From: Pasteurellaceae bacterium RH1A
GTDB taxonomy: Bacteria; Pseudomonadota; Gammaproteobacteria; Enterobacterales; Pasteurellaceae
Reading direction: 5' to 3'
Length of the DNA stretch: 64,000 nt
Assembly (NCBI GenBank): GCA_012221805.1
Contig: CP015195.1
Location: 186,001 to 250,000, forward strand
In this document: piece after piece, positions 11,453 to 21,291 of the stretch
How positions within the stretch are numbered: position 1 is the stretch's first letter
How the letters are laid out: each line of letters starts with the position of its first letter
The notes under the pieces: generated by a model
What the model saw: only the letters and a program-made list of their open reading frames with translations
What the model was told of the DNA's origin: nothing
Databases searched by the model: none
Program-made: the position numbers and the translations under genes

Positions 11453-13385
11453 CCAACAAGAAATTTTAGAAAAATACGACAGGGAAGCAGTCACCCGCCA
11501 AGCCCAAGCCCCTTGGCACAAGTGGCTCATTACCCTCTTGGCCGTGGGCTATTCCCTCTTTCATCTTTATATCACCTTTTTTCCCCTGCCAACCCTGATC
11601 CAACGCTCGGTTCATGTTGGCGTGGGCGCCATGCTGATTATCCTGCTCTACCCTGCTTCGGCCAAGTCCCGCAAGGGTGGCGTGGCCTGGTATGACTGGC
11701 TTTGGCTGGCTGCCGCCCTGGCTGGTATGGCCTATCTCATCGTCCAATATCAGGCCATTATGACGGTGCGGGGCGGCATTCCCAACACGGCTGACATTGT
11801 GGTGGCCATCCTCACCGTTTTAGTTGTCTTTGAAGTCACCCGCCGCATCACAGGCTGGATCTTGGTGCTTTTTGCCCTGCTCTTTTTGATCTACCCCTTT
11901 ATCAGCTCCATGGACTTTATGCCCAATAGCCTGCTGACCCGCCCTTACGACATCGGCGATATTTTCGGCCAGCTCTATCTCAAAACCGAGGGACTTTACT
12001 CCTCTGCCATCGGGGCTTCGGTTACCTTTATCTTCCTCTTTATCCTCTTTGGTGCCTTCTTGTCCAAGTCTGGCATGGGCCAGCTCTTTAATGATTTGGC
12101 TCTGGCCCTGGCCGGCGATAAACAAGGCGGGCCGGCCAAGGTGGCCGTGATTTCCAGCGGCTTTATGGGCAGCATTAACGGAGCGGCCGTGGCCAATGTG
12201 GTCAGCACAGGAGCCTTTACCATTCCCCTTATGAAGAAAATCGGCTACCACAAGAACTTTGCTGGTGCAGTCGAAGCCAGTGCCTCGGTGGGTGGCCAAA
12301 TCCTGCCGCCTATTATGGGGGCCAGTGCCTTTATCATGGCCGAAACCACGGGGGTCAGCTACGGCACTATTGCCCTGGCCGCCCTCCTGCCGGCCATGCT
12401 TTATTATTTAGGCGTGATTGCCCAGGTTCACTTCCGAGCCGGCAAGCAAAACCTCAAGGGTTTACCTAAGGATCAGCTCCCCCGCCTCAAAGAGGTGATA
12501 AAGGTCAGGGGCCATATGCTCCTGCCGCTGGTGGCCCTGATCTGGTTCTTGATTGAATCGGTGCCGATTGGCTATGCCGCCGTCTACACCATTGGGGTCA
12601 CAGTGCTGGTCAGCCAGCTGCGTAAGGAAACCCGCATGGGCATCAAGGACATCATCGAAGCCTTGGAAGACGGGGCCAAGCAATCCCTGTCGGTGATGGC
12701 AGCTTGTGCCGTGGTAGGGGTGGTTATCGGCGTAGTCAATCTGACCAGCTTTGGCACGGTTATCACCTCCTCCATCGTTACCCTAGGGGCAGGATCGCTC
12801 TTTCTGACCCTCTTTTTAACCATGATTGCCTCCATGATCTTGGGCATGGGCCTGCCGTCTATCCCCGCCTACATCATCACCGCCACCATGGCCGCCCCTG
12901 CCCTGGCCACCTTTGATGTGCCGGTGCTGGTCGCCCACATGTTCGTCTTCTACTTCGGCATCTTCGCCAACATCACCCCGCCTGTGGCCTTGGCCGCCTT
13001 CGCAGGGGCTGGCATTGCCCAAGGCGACCCGATGAAGACCGGCTGGCAGTCCCTACGCCTGGCCCTGGCGGGCTTTATCGTGCCTTTCATGTTCGTCTAT
13101 AACCCCGATATGCTGATGATTGATGTCTCTGGCGCAGACACCATGGCCAAAACCTTCCCACTGCCAAGTGCCTTTGACATTCTCTCCGTGATTGCCTCCT
13201 CCATCATCGGCGTGCTGGGCCTGTCGGCTTCAGTGGAGGGCTACTTCAAACAGACCATGGCCGCCTGGCAGCGCATTATCCTGGCCGCAGGCTCACTCAT
13301 GCTCATCATCCCTGAAACCGTCACCGACTTGGTAGGCATCCTACTGGTCGCCCTGATGGTAGGCCTCAACTACCGCAAGGCCTAA
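11430..13385 (+). CDS. TRAP transporter fused permease (DctQM)
   Basis: 651-aa inner-membrane protein with many hydrophobic segments. The N-terminal part corresponds to the small 4-TM subunit and the rest to the large DctM subunit, as in TAXI systems. Typical DctM loops include SGFMGSINGAAVANVVSTG near residue 247 and GMGLPSIPAYII near 472. It imports solute with a sodium gradient together with the upstream receptor. The end lies just before an uptake-signal pair that may terminate the operon. Confidence 0.93.
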   Translation: MTHSTPANQQEILEKYDREAVTRQAQAPWHKWLITLLAVGYSLFHLYITFFPLPTLIQRSVHVGVGAMLIILLYPASAKSRKGGVAWYDWLWLAAALAGMAYLIVQYQAIMTVRGGIPNTADIVVAILTVLVVFEVTRRITGWILVLFALLFLIYPFISSMDFMPNSLLTRPYDIGDIFGQLYLKTEGLYSSAIGASVTFIFLFILFGAFLSKSGMGQLFNDLALALAGDKQGGPAKVAVISSGFMGSINGAAVANVVSTGAFTIPLMKKIGYHKNFAGAVEASASVGGQILPPIMGASAFIMAETTGVSYGTIALAALLPAMLYYLGVIAQVHFRAGKQNLKGLPKDQLPRLKEVIKVRGHMLLPLVALIWFLIESVPIGYAAVYTIGVTVLVSQLRKETRMGIKDIIEALEDGAKQSLSVMAACAVVGVVIGVVNLTSFGTVITSSIVTLGAGSLFLTLFLTMIASMILGMGLPSIPAYIITATMAAPALATFDVPVLVAHMFVFYFGIFANITPPVALAAFAGAGIAQGDPMKTGWQSLRLALAGFIVPFMFVYNPDMLMIDVSGADTMAKTFPLPSAFDILSVIASSIIGVLGLSASVEGYFKQTMAAWQRIILAAGSLMLIIPETVTDLVGILLVALMVGLNYRKA

Positions 13386-13388
13386 ACC

Positions 13389-13446
13389 ACAAGCGGGTCA
13401 AAAAGGCTGGAATTTTGCAAAAAATCCGCCTTTTTGGCCCGCTTGC
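13389..13446. repeat. Facing uptake-signal variants, probable terminator
   Basis: CAAGCGGGTCAAAAAGG and CCTTTTTGGCCCGCTTG face each other around TTTTGCAAAAAAT. The core reads GCGGG instead of GCGGT. Located between two convergent operons, so probably a bidirectional terminator as well. Confidence 0.7.
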
Positions 13447-13448
13447 TT

Positions 13449-13931
13449 TTACCCTAATCGCCCACTGGCATTGGCCCAGGCGGATTTGACCAAGGTTTTG
13501 ACCACCGCCAACTCACCCTTATCTCGAGGGGCATAAACCATCACCATCAAGTCCGAAATGGTCGGATAGCCCGCCAACGGATGTGGCTCTGCCCAACCTG
13601 CCTCAATGGCCTGGCTACGCAGGGGTTCAGGCACAGGCAAATGTAGGCTGTGGTCAGGATAGGGGTGAACGTGGGCGAACTCGGTGGAAAGCATAAAGGC
13701 ATTTTCCGCTCCTTTGGCCTCTTCAGGCTTGAGGAAAAACCCTACCGTGTTAGGTGGCGCACGATCACTCCAAGCCAAAAATACACCATCTAACTGGCTG
13801 ATTTCCTCAATCAAGGCCTGACTAAGAGGATTTTGCGGCTGTTGGTCTAGCTGCATATGCGGTGTCGCTGCTGTCGTGCTTGGGCGATGGCCTGTTCGGA
13901 TTGGCAAAGTATTTGGTATAAAGGTATTCAT
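13449..13931 (-). CDS. Luciferase-domain (DUF5519-like) protein
   Basis: 160 aa without a signal peptide or membrane segment. The block HVHPYPDHSLHLPVPEP (about residues 86-102) followed by AGWAEPHPLAG matches the small domain of unknown function called the luciferase or DUF5519 domain; this is recognised from memory of the family and no activity can be inferred. It starts 9 bp after the stop of the flavodoxin-fold reductase gene and has a GGAG site, so the two are one transcription unit. Confidence 0.6.
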   Translation of the reverse strand: MNTFIPNTLPIRTGHRPSTTAATPHMQLDQQPQNPLSQALIEEISQLDGVFLAWSDRAPPNTVGFFLKPEEAKGAENAFMLSTEFAHVHPYPDHSLHLPVPEPLRSQAIEAGWAEPHPLAGYPTISDLMVMVYAPRDKGELAVVKTLVKSAWANASGRLG

Positions 13932-13940
13932 TTTTTCTCC

Positions 13941-14504
13941 TTATGAGGCTAATTTCTCAATTTCGCTAATCAATTTTTTGGCAAATGCCTTGGCTTGGTT
14001 TTCAATATTTGCCAAATCATCAGCACTGTGCATATTGGGTACATACAATACACCATGCAATGCATGAACACCTTGCCAATCCATGCTTGCAAATTCTGCC
14101 GATAATCGCACCGCCTTAACCATTTCTTCTACGTTGCCGAATAACTCGCCAGTATAAAAATGAGCTGGTTTTCCTGTGGTGGTAGAAACTAATAATTTTT
14201 TACCCGCTAATTGACTACCGTCTGGCCCATAAGCAAAACCAAAGACTAAAATATCCTCCAGCCATTTTTGTAAGATTGATGGTGGGTTATACCAAAAGGT
14301 TGGGTATTGCAACAGCACGATGTCAGCATCAAGCAAGGCTTTTTGTTCAGCTTGCACATCAATTTGATAATCAGGGTATAAATCCGACAAACGGCGAATT
14401 TGTGCTTTACTACCAAAATGTTCTGCTAGTTCTTTGATAATCAAACGATTACTGACTGATTGATTTAAATTTTGGTGGGCAGAGATAATTAAAATTTTGC
14501 TCAT
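13941..14504 (-). CDS. NAD(P)H-dependent flavodoxin-fold oxidoreductase (MdaB/KefF type)
   Basis: Probable FMN/FAD quinone or nitro-compound reductase. The N-terminal ILIISAHQNLNQS is the flavin-phosphate loop, and LLQYPTFWYNPPSILQKWLE near residue 75 is characteristic of the MdaB/KefF/YwrO group. I choose the ATG at 14504 because the GGAG ribosome site lies 5 bp upstream; a TTG at 14516 would place the ribosome site inside the gene. Divergent from an HxlR-family regulator across a palindrome, the usual layout for reactive-electrophile sensing. Confidence 0.85.
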   Translation of the reverse strand: MSKILIISAHQNLNQSVSNRLIIKELAEHFGSKAQIRRLSDLYPDYQIDVQAEQKALLDADIVLLQYPTFWYNPPSILQKWLEDILVFGFAYGPDGSQLAGKKLLVSTTTGKPAHFYTGELFGNVEEMVKAVRLSAEFASMDWQGVHALHGVLYVPNMHSADDLANIENQAKAFAKKLISEIEKLAS

Positions 14505-14585
14505 AAAAAACTCCAATGATTAGAAAAGTGTTACTGGAAACAAACAATGAAATCATTATAATGAGCTGATTTTTAAATATAAGTA

Positions 14586-14601
14586 CTGACAAATTTGTCA
14601 G
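14586..14601. promoter_or_regulatory. Palindromic operator candidate for HxlR
   Basis: Perfect 16-bp palindrome CTGACAAATTTGTCAG in the divergent promoter region between the oxidoreductase and the HxlR gene. HxlR regulators bind as dimers to such sites. Confidence 0.6.
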
Positions 14602-14635
14602 GTTGAAAAAACTGCCTATCACTCGGATTGATAAA

Positions 14636-14977
14636 ATGAAAGAGAATATTTTGATAAGCGAACCGCCCTGCCGACAAGCCTTTATGACCTTAAACAGCCG
14701 CTAGGGTGCTTTGGTGCTGGTGACCTTGTTTGATGAAACCAAACGCTTTGCCCAAATCCGCCGTGAAATTGACGGCATCAGCGAAAAACGCCTGGCCGAA
14801 ACCCTTAAGCAGTTAGAAAAAGACGGCATGTTAATCCGCACCGACTACCACACCGTCCCACCCAAGGTAGAATATTCTTTAACCGAATTTGGCAAGGAAG
14901 CCAGCATCCGCTTTCGTGAGCTAGGGGCTTGGCTGAATGAGAATTTACAGAAATATAGTACAAGGCCTTCCGCCTAA
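14636..14977 (+). pseudogene. HxlR-family regulator interrupted by TAG
   Basis: The frame from ATG 14636 reads through PCRQAFMTLNSR, then TAG at 14702-14704 stands where the family has a conserved Trp (R-W-G), and continues GALVLVTLFDETKRFAQIRR to a stop at 14977. The rest is a complete winged-helix HxlR domain of about 113 aa in all. Only a substitution TGG to TAG is needed to explain it. Could be an inactive regulator, leaving the adjacent reductase constitutive, or a base-call error. Confidence 0.8.
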
Positions 14978-15007
14978 TCACTCACTAGCCAAAATACGGG
15001 CACAATC

Positions 15008-15064
15008 TCAAGCGGGGCAAAAAAGGTCAAATTTTGCAAAAAATCCGCCTTTTTGGCCCGCTTG
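15008..15064. repeat. Facing uptake-signal variants, probable terminator
   Basis: CAAGCGGGGCAAAAAAGG faces CCTTTTTGGCCCGCTTG around AAATTTTGCAAAAAAT. Same GCGGG-type pair as at 13389, again between convergent genes. Confidence 0.7.
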
Positions 15065-16474
15065 TTACCCCTCATTCTTCCTCAATTTGAGCGCCAGGCC
15101 CAGGGCCAGAAGGCTCATTCCAATGGCGATCATAAAGGCAAATTGCACACCCTTAAACATGGCCAGAGAGGCGGGTTCTGTGCTGTAGAGCTTCTCGCCA
15201 ATATGGGTGACGCCCACAAAGAAGGAGGCACCGATGGCTCCGGCAATGGGGTTGATGGTGCTGATGATGGCGGTGCCGTGGGGGTACATATCCTTGGAAA
15301 GGGCGTTGAGACCGTGGGTTTCAGACACCAAAATCATGGACATGGAAATGGGCAGGAGCATAAAGACGCCCGTTAAAAGCCAAGGGGAAGAATTAGGCTT
15401 GAAAAGGGCCAGCATCAAAATAAAGGTTGTAACCAAGAGCAAGGCACCAGGAATAACAATCTGCCTTGCCCCCCGCTTATCCAACTGGTTGCCCATAATT
15501 GGCGACAGCAGGGCCTGGACAATACTGCCCGGCAGGAGAATGAGGCCTGTCACCGTGCCTGAGAGCAGGACGACTTGTTGCAGGTACATAGGCATAATCA
15601 GCTCGGTGCCGATAAAGACAAAGAGCAAGATGGCCAAGATCAGCATGGCATAGCGGTATTGGCCAATGCGGAAGACCTCTAGGTTAATCAGCGGCACCTC
15701 CAGCTTGGCCTGGCGTTTGACAAACAGCCAAATAAAGAGCAGGGAGAGGCCAAAAATCAGGCCAAAGAGGGGCAGACTGAGTAGAGAAAAATTGCTGGTG
15801 GCATAAACCAAACCGCCAAAGCCCAATACGGACAAGCCCGCCGAGGGCAGGTCGATTTTAGGCTTGGTGATGGGTTGCAGGTTCATGGTCAGGTACTTCA
15901 TGGCCAGGCCAATAGACAGGGCAATAAAGGGCAGGGTGAAGAAAAAGAGGTAACGCCAGCCCAGGTAATCGACAATAATGCCCGAGAGGGTCGGGCCGAT
16001 GGCCGGGGCAACCATAAACATCATGGTGATAATGCCCAGCACCGTGCCTCGGTTATTGGGCGGGTAAATGAGCAAGATGGTGTTAAATAAAATCGGCACC
16101 GTAAAGGCCGCTGACACCGCCTGAATAAAACGCCCGGTCAAAAGCATGGGAAAATTGACTGCCAGGGCGCAAATCAGCGTGCCTAGGCTGAAGGTCAGGA
16201 GGGTGACAATCAGCATGGTGCGGGTGGTAAACCATTGAATAATATTGGCCGTAATGGGCGTAAAAGCTCCCATCACCAGTAAAAAGCCCGTGGTCATCCA
16301 CTGAACCGTGGTCTTACTGATGGAAAATTCCTGCATAAGATTGGTCAAGGCCACATTGAGCAGGGTTTCGTTCAAGTAACCGAAAAATGCCCCGATCAGG
16401 ACGGTAAAGGTAATTAACTTGGTGGGAAAATTCGGGTTCTGCCCGAAAAACTCATATTCAGAAGGATGGGACAT
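15065..16474 (-). CDS. DHA2-family multidrug efflux MFS transporter (EmrB/QacA type)
   Basis: About 469 aa with roughly 14 hydrophobic segments. The segment NVALTNLMQEFSISKTTVQW follows the first helix as in EmrB/QacA drug:proton antiporters, and the motif C region (PTLSGIIVDYLGWRY near residue 160) is present. Acts in the inner membrane. I prefer the ATG at 16474 (MSHPSEYEFF) with an AGG-containing ribosome site; an upstream ATG at 16516 is possible. No membrane-fusion partner gene is adjacent. Confidence 0.9.
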   Translation of the reverse strand: MSHPSEYEFFGQNPNFPTKLITFTVLIGAFFGYLNETLLNVALTNLMQEFSISKTTVQWMTTGFLLVMGAFTPITANIIQWFTTRTMLIVTLLTFSLGTLICALAVNFPMLLTGRFIQAVSAAFTVPILFNTILLIYPPNNRGTVLGIITMMFMVAPAIGPTLSGIIVDYLGWRYLFFFTLPFIALSIGLAMKYLTMNLQPITKPKIDLPSAGLSVLGFGGLVYATSNFSLLSLPLFGLIFGLSLLFIWLFVKRQAKLEVPLINLEVFRIGQYRYAMLILAILLFVFIGTELIMPMYLQQVVLLSGTVTGLILLPGSIVQALLSPIMGNQLDKRGARQIVIPGALLLVTTFILMLALFKPNSSPWLLTGVFMLLPISMSMILVSETHGLNALSKDMYPHGTAIISTINPIAGAIGASFFVGVTHIGEKLYSTEPASLAMFKGVQFAFMIAIGMSLLALGLALKLRKNEG

Positions 16475-16541
16475 AGGTTGCCTATTGTCAAAATCGTGGG
16501 GCACAGCCCCACACATTGAGTTGAAAATCCAACCCCTTGGG

Positions 16542-16781
16542 CTAGACTTCCAGTTTAGATTGGATCAGTTCGACCATGGCCTGAATATCCGCTTCAGGCG
16601 CCTTGTCTTGGTTCATAAACCAGCGGAAAAGCTCGGGGTCGGTGTATTTGAGCATGGCGACAAAGGTGGTTTGTTGTGCTTCTGTTAGGCTGTCGAAATG
16701 ATTTTGGTAGAAGGGCATGATCATCTTGTCCAGCTCCCGCATACCCCGGCGGCATTCCCATTCAATTCTAAAGCGGTTCAT
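16542..16781 (-). CDS. sdhE: FAD assembly factor SdhE
   Basis: 79-aa protein (formerly YgfY) that promotes covalent flavinylation of succinate dehydrogenase / fumarate reductase. The signature RRGMRELD (RGMxE motif) sits near residues 11-18, and FxxMLxYTDPELFRWF follows. The start codon overlaps the ispH stop by one base, indicating coupling. Confidence 0.95.
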   Translation of the reverse strand: MNRFRIEWECRRGMRELDKMIMPFYQNHFDSLTEAQQTTFVAMLKYTDPELFRWFMNQDKAPEADIQAMVELIQSKLEV

Positions 16782-17725
16782 TATTTAACCTCCGTAATAC
16801 GCAATTCTTTTGGCACTTCAAAGACCGTGTTTTCCTCGCAGCCTTCCAGCTCGCTCACCTCGGTCGCCCCTAGGGTTTTGAGGTGGCTGACCACCGATTG
16901 CACCAAGACTTCAGGGGCAGAGGCGCCCGCAGTTATGCCAATGGTGGAAACATTCTCCAGCCAGCTTGGATCGATGTCCTCGGGCCCGTCAATCAGGCGG
17001 GATTGAATGCCCATGCGGCTGGCCAACTCGGCCAAGCGGTTGGAGTTGGAGGAGTTTTTACTGCCCACCACCAAGACCAACTGGGATTGCTTGGCCAGCT
17101 CCCGTACCGCCTGTTGGCGGTTGGTGGTGGCATAGCAAATATCGTTCTTGCGAGGGCCTTGAATGGCTGGGTATTTGGCCCGAAGGGCCTCGATCACATC
17201 CACCGTGTCATCAATAGACAGGGTGGTTTGGGTCATAAAGGTTAAGTCGTCCTGCTGGCTGACAGGCAGCTTGGCAATATCTTCCACCGACTCCACCAAG
17301 AAAATCCCGCCCTCTTCATTGTCATATTGGCCCATGGTGCCTTCCACTTCTGGGTGGCCTTCATGGCCAATGAGAATGGCCTTGGTGGCCTTGCGGCTGG
17401 CTCGGGCCACCTGCATGTGAACCTTGGTCACCAGCGGGCAGGTGGCATCAAAAACCTTGAGCCCTCGGCTCTTGGCCTCTTGGCGAACAGCTTGGGACAC
17501 GCCGTGGGCGGAGAAGATCACAATGGCGCCGTCTGGCACTTCTTCCAACTCTTCCACAAAAATGGCGCCCTTTTCCTTGAGGCCATCCACCACAAAGCGG
17601 TTATGCACCACTTCGTGGCGGACATAAATCGGCGCGCCGTGGATTTCCAAGGCCAGTTCTACAATGGAAATGGCCCTGTCCACGCCTGCACAAAAACCAC
17701 GAGGGTTTGCTAATAAAATGTTCAT
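16781..17725 (-). CDS. ispH: 4-hydroxy-3-methylbut-2-enyl diphosphate reductase
   Basis: Last step of the MEP isoprenoid pathway, making IPP and DMAPP. 314 aa with the three iron-sulfur cysteines in [11 protein letters not shown] (near 12), [11 protein letters not shown] (near 96) and [11 protein letters not shown] (near 197). Starts right after lspA, the same lspA-ispH order as in Escherichia coli. Confidence 0.98.
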   Translation of the reverse strand: MNILLANPRGFCAGVDRAISIVELALEIHGAPIYVRHEVVHNRFVVDGLKEKGAIFVEELEEVPDGAIVIFSAHGVSQAVRQEAKSRGLKVFDATCPLVTKVHMQVARASRKATKAILIGHEGHPEVEGTMGQYDNEEGGIFLVESVEDIAKLPVSQQDDLTFMTQTTLSIDDTVDVIEALRAKYPAIQGPRKNDICYATTNRQQAVRELAKQSQLVLVVGSKNSSNSNRLAELASRMGIQSRLIDGPEDIDPSWLENVSTIGITAGASAPEVLVQSVVSHLKTLGATEVSELEGCEENTVFEVPKELRITEVK

Positions 17726-18208
17726 TTAATCACTCTTCTTTTTACGGCCGTCTAAGATCATCTCTAAAATCAAAAGACCCGCCCCACAGGTAATAAAAAT
17801 ATCGGCTAAATTAAAAATTGGATAGTGCCAGTCCTGCCAGAAAACATGCAGAAAATCGACCACAAAGCCGTGATAGGCTCGGTCGATGGCATTGCCAATA
17901 GCCCCGCCAATGATCAGGGCGTATGCAAGATTTTGCAGTTTTTGACCCGCTTGGTTTTTATAGAGCAGGTAAACCAAGTAGGCCGAAATCACCACGGCCA
18001 ATCCCAAGAAAAAGTAGGTCTGCCAGCCTGAATGATCGGCCAAAAAGCTAAAGGCCGCCCCGTAGTTGCGAGCGTAGGTCAGGCTGAAAAAGGGTAAAAA
18101 GTTGATGCTCTCATGCAGTTCAAAACGCTGCACCACTGCATATTTGCTAGCCAAGTCGGCAATGATTGCCACAAAACTCAGCCAAAGCCAGTTAAGTCCT
18201 GTTTTCAT
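17726..18208 (-). CDS. lspA: Lipoprotein signal peptidase II
   Basis: Inner-membrane aspartic protease that removes lipoprotein signal peptides. 160 aa with four hydrophobic segments and the conserved blocks RNYGAAFSFL, GGAIGNAIDRAYHGFVVDF (first catalytic Asp region) and FNLADIFI (second catalytic Asp). First gene of the lspA-ispH-sdhE unit. Confidence 0.97.
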   Translation of the reverse strand: MKTGLNWLWLSFVAIIADLASKYAVVQRFELHESINFLPFFSLTYARNYGAAFSFLADHSGWQTYFFLGLAVVISAYLVYLLYKNQAGQKLQNLAYALIIGGAIGNAIDRAYHGFVVDFLHVFWQDWHYPIFNLADIFITCGAGLLILEMILDGRKKKSD

Positions 18209-18245
18209 ATTTGTCCACTTAAAAAAACGATACAGAATTTTAACA

Positions 18246-18276
18246 TAAAAAAACCGCCCTTCGAGCGGTTTATTTT
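18246..18276 (-). terminator. Terminator downstream of glnB
   Basis: AAACCGC / GCGGTTT hairpin followed in the minus direction by a T-run, between the glnB stop and the lspA start. Confidence 0.85.
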
Positions 18277-18289
18277 ATTAAGCTCAAAC

Positions 18290-19562
<1,273 letters not shown>

Positions 19563-19563
19563 C

Positions 19564-20157
19564 TTATCTTCTCGCTGATTTAGGCCTAAAACTCTCAATC
19601 ACGGCCGGGTGGGTGTCAATGTAGATGTCGCTCAAAAGCTGCAAGCAATAAGGCACGGCAGCGAAAATCCCCTTGACCAAGACCTTGCCCTGCTCATCCT
19701 TGACACCTTCCAAGGTTTCCTTGATGGCCTTGGGTTGGCCAGGAAGGTTTAAGATCAGGGAATCGTGGCGAATAACCCCAACCTGACGGGAGAGAATGGC
19801 GGTTGGCACAAAGTGCAGGCTAACCTGGCGCATTTGCTCGCCGAAGCCAGGCATTTCTCGGTGGGCGATGGCCAGCGTGGCATCTGGGGTCACATCCCGC
19901 TTGGCTGGGCCTGTGCCGCCGGTGGTCAAGACCAGGTGGCAGGCTTGCTCGTCCACCAGCTCAATTAAGGCTTGTTCAATCTGAGCCTGTTCATCAGGAA
20001 TCAGGCGGGTTTCCAGCTCAAAGGGTTCAACAAGGGCGGCCTTGAGCCAGGCCTCAAGCTCGGGAATACCTTGGTCGGCATAAATGCCTTGGGAGGCTCG
20101 GTCAGATACTGACACCAGGCCGATTTTGAGCCTGTCTTTACTTAAACAAGCGGTCAT
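19564..20157 (-). CDS. mogA: Molybdopterin adenylyltransferase
   Basis: Adenylylates molybdopterin before molybdate insertion. 197 aa (normal) with IGLVSVSDRASQGIYADQG near residue 13 and the MoaB/Mog signature TTGGTGPAKRDVTPDAT near 78. Its ATG overlaps the restored waaF stop (ATGA). Works in the same cofactor pathway as mobAB found 8 kb away. Confidence 0.96.
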   Translation of the reverse strand: MTACLSKDRLKIGLVSVSDRASQGIYADQGIPELEAWLKAALVEPFELETRLIPDEQAQIEQALIELVDEQACHLVLTTGGTGPAKRDVTPDATLAIAHREMPGFGEQMRQVSLHFVPTAILSRQVGVIRHDSLILNLPGQPKAIKETLEGVKDEQGKVLVKGIFAAVPYCLQLLSDIYIDTHPAVIESFRPKSARR

Positions 20158-21244
20158 ACTTGGCTCCTTTTTTGCAAAAGTTGGGCTAGTTCTTCCACAA
20201 CTCGTTCAGGCCCAATATCCACCAAACTCTGATGATACCCCCCTCTTGGTCACCTTGGCGAACCTTGATAAGGTCGCCCTCAATCAGGCGAATAATCTTG
20301 GCCTTGTCTGACAAAGGCGGGGTATAAGTCGGGCTGGTTGGGCCGTAGAGGGCCACCAGCGGGCGGTTGAGAGCGGCAGCAATATGCATAAGGCCAGAAT
20401 CGTTGCTGACCACGGCTGTGCAGTTGGCCATGATGTCGATAACCTGCTCAAGCCCAGTCTTGCCCGCCAGATTGAGGCAGAAGGCCTGCTCGCTTGCGCT
20501 TAGGGCGGAACGAATGTCCTCGCCCACGGCTTCGTCCTTAGCCGATCCAAAAATCTGTACCTGATAGCCTTGGGCAATGAGCTGCTTGGCCAGCTGGGCA
20601 TAGTGATAATGCGGCCAACGCTTGGCTGGGCCAAACTCGGCCCCCGGGCAGAAGCCGATGATGGAGCGGTTATTGACTTCCGCCTGTTTGAGAAACTGGC
20701 CCAGGGCCTTTTCTTGCTCGCTCTCCGTGCTGTCACGGTTTTCGATTAAACGGGCCACATTGGCTAGGTCGCTAACCAAGTAAGGCTTAGGCAAGGGCAG
20801 ATCGGCCGCCGCAGGAATGTTACCCTTTTCAAAGGCCAGAGCCACATAACGCTGGGCCATCATAGGGTAATCTTTTTTGTTGGATCGCAGGTCGTTCAAG
20901 AGGCCGTAACGCATTTCCCCCTTCCAGCCACGGCGGGTTTTAACCTTGGCAAAATAGGGGATAAAGGCCGATTTAAGGGAATTAGGCAGGACGATGGCTA
21001 GATCGTACTGGTTTTGCAAGTTTTTGCCCAATTTATACCGCTTGCACAGGGCAAACTGGCCGTGGCCCAGGGGCATGGTCAGTGCCTGGCGGACTTCTGG
21101 CATACGAGCCAGAAGCGGGCGGCACCAGTCGGGGGCCAGCACATCAATTTGACAATCAGGATAGTTGGTTTTGAGCTGTTGGTAGAGGGCGTGGGACATC
21201 ATCATATCCCCCACCCACGAAGGGGCAATAATTAGAATATTCAT
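20154..21244 (-). CDS. waaF: ADP-heptose:LPS heptosyltransferase II (apparent frameshift)
   Basis: Adds the second heptose to the lipopolysaccharide inner core, at the cytoplasmic face of the inner membrane. N-terminus MNILIIAPSWVGDMMMSHAL, then the glycosyltransferase family 9 blocks IIGFCPGAEFGPAKRWP and VVSNDSGLMHIAAAL...LVALYGPTSP. As written the frame ends at 20186 with an abnormal tail after GDQEGG. Adding one base to the C6 run at 20238-20243 gives GDQEGGYHQSLVDIGPERV and a stop at 20154, overlapping the mogA start. ATG at 21244 has a GAGG site; an upstream in-frame start at 21286 has none. Confidence 0.9.
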
Positions 21245-21291
21245 GGTCGCCTCAAAAGGTGAGCGGACGCCCAATGCGTCCGCCAAAAGTC

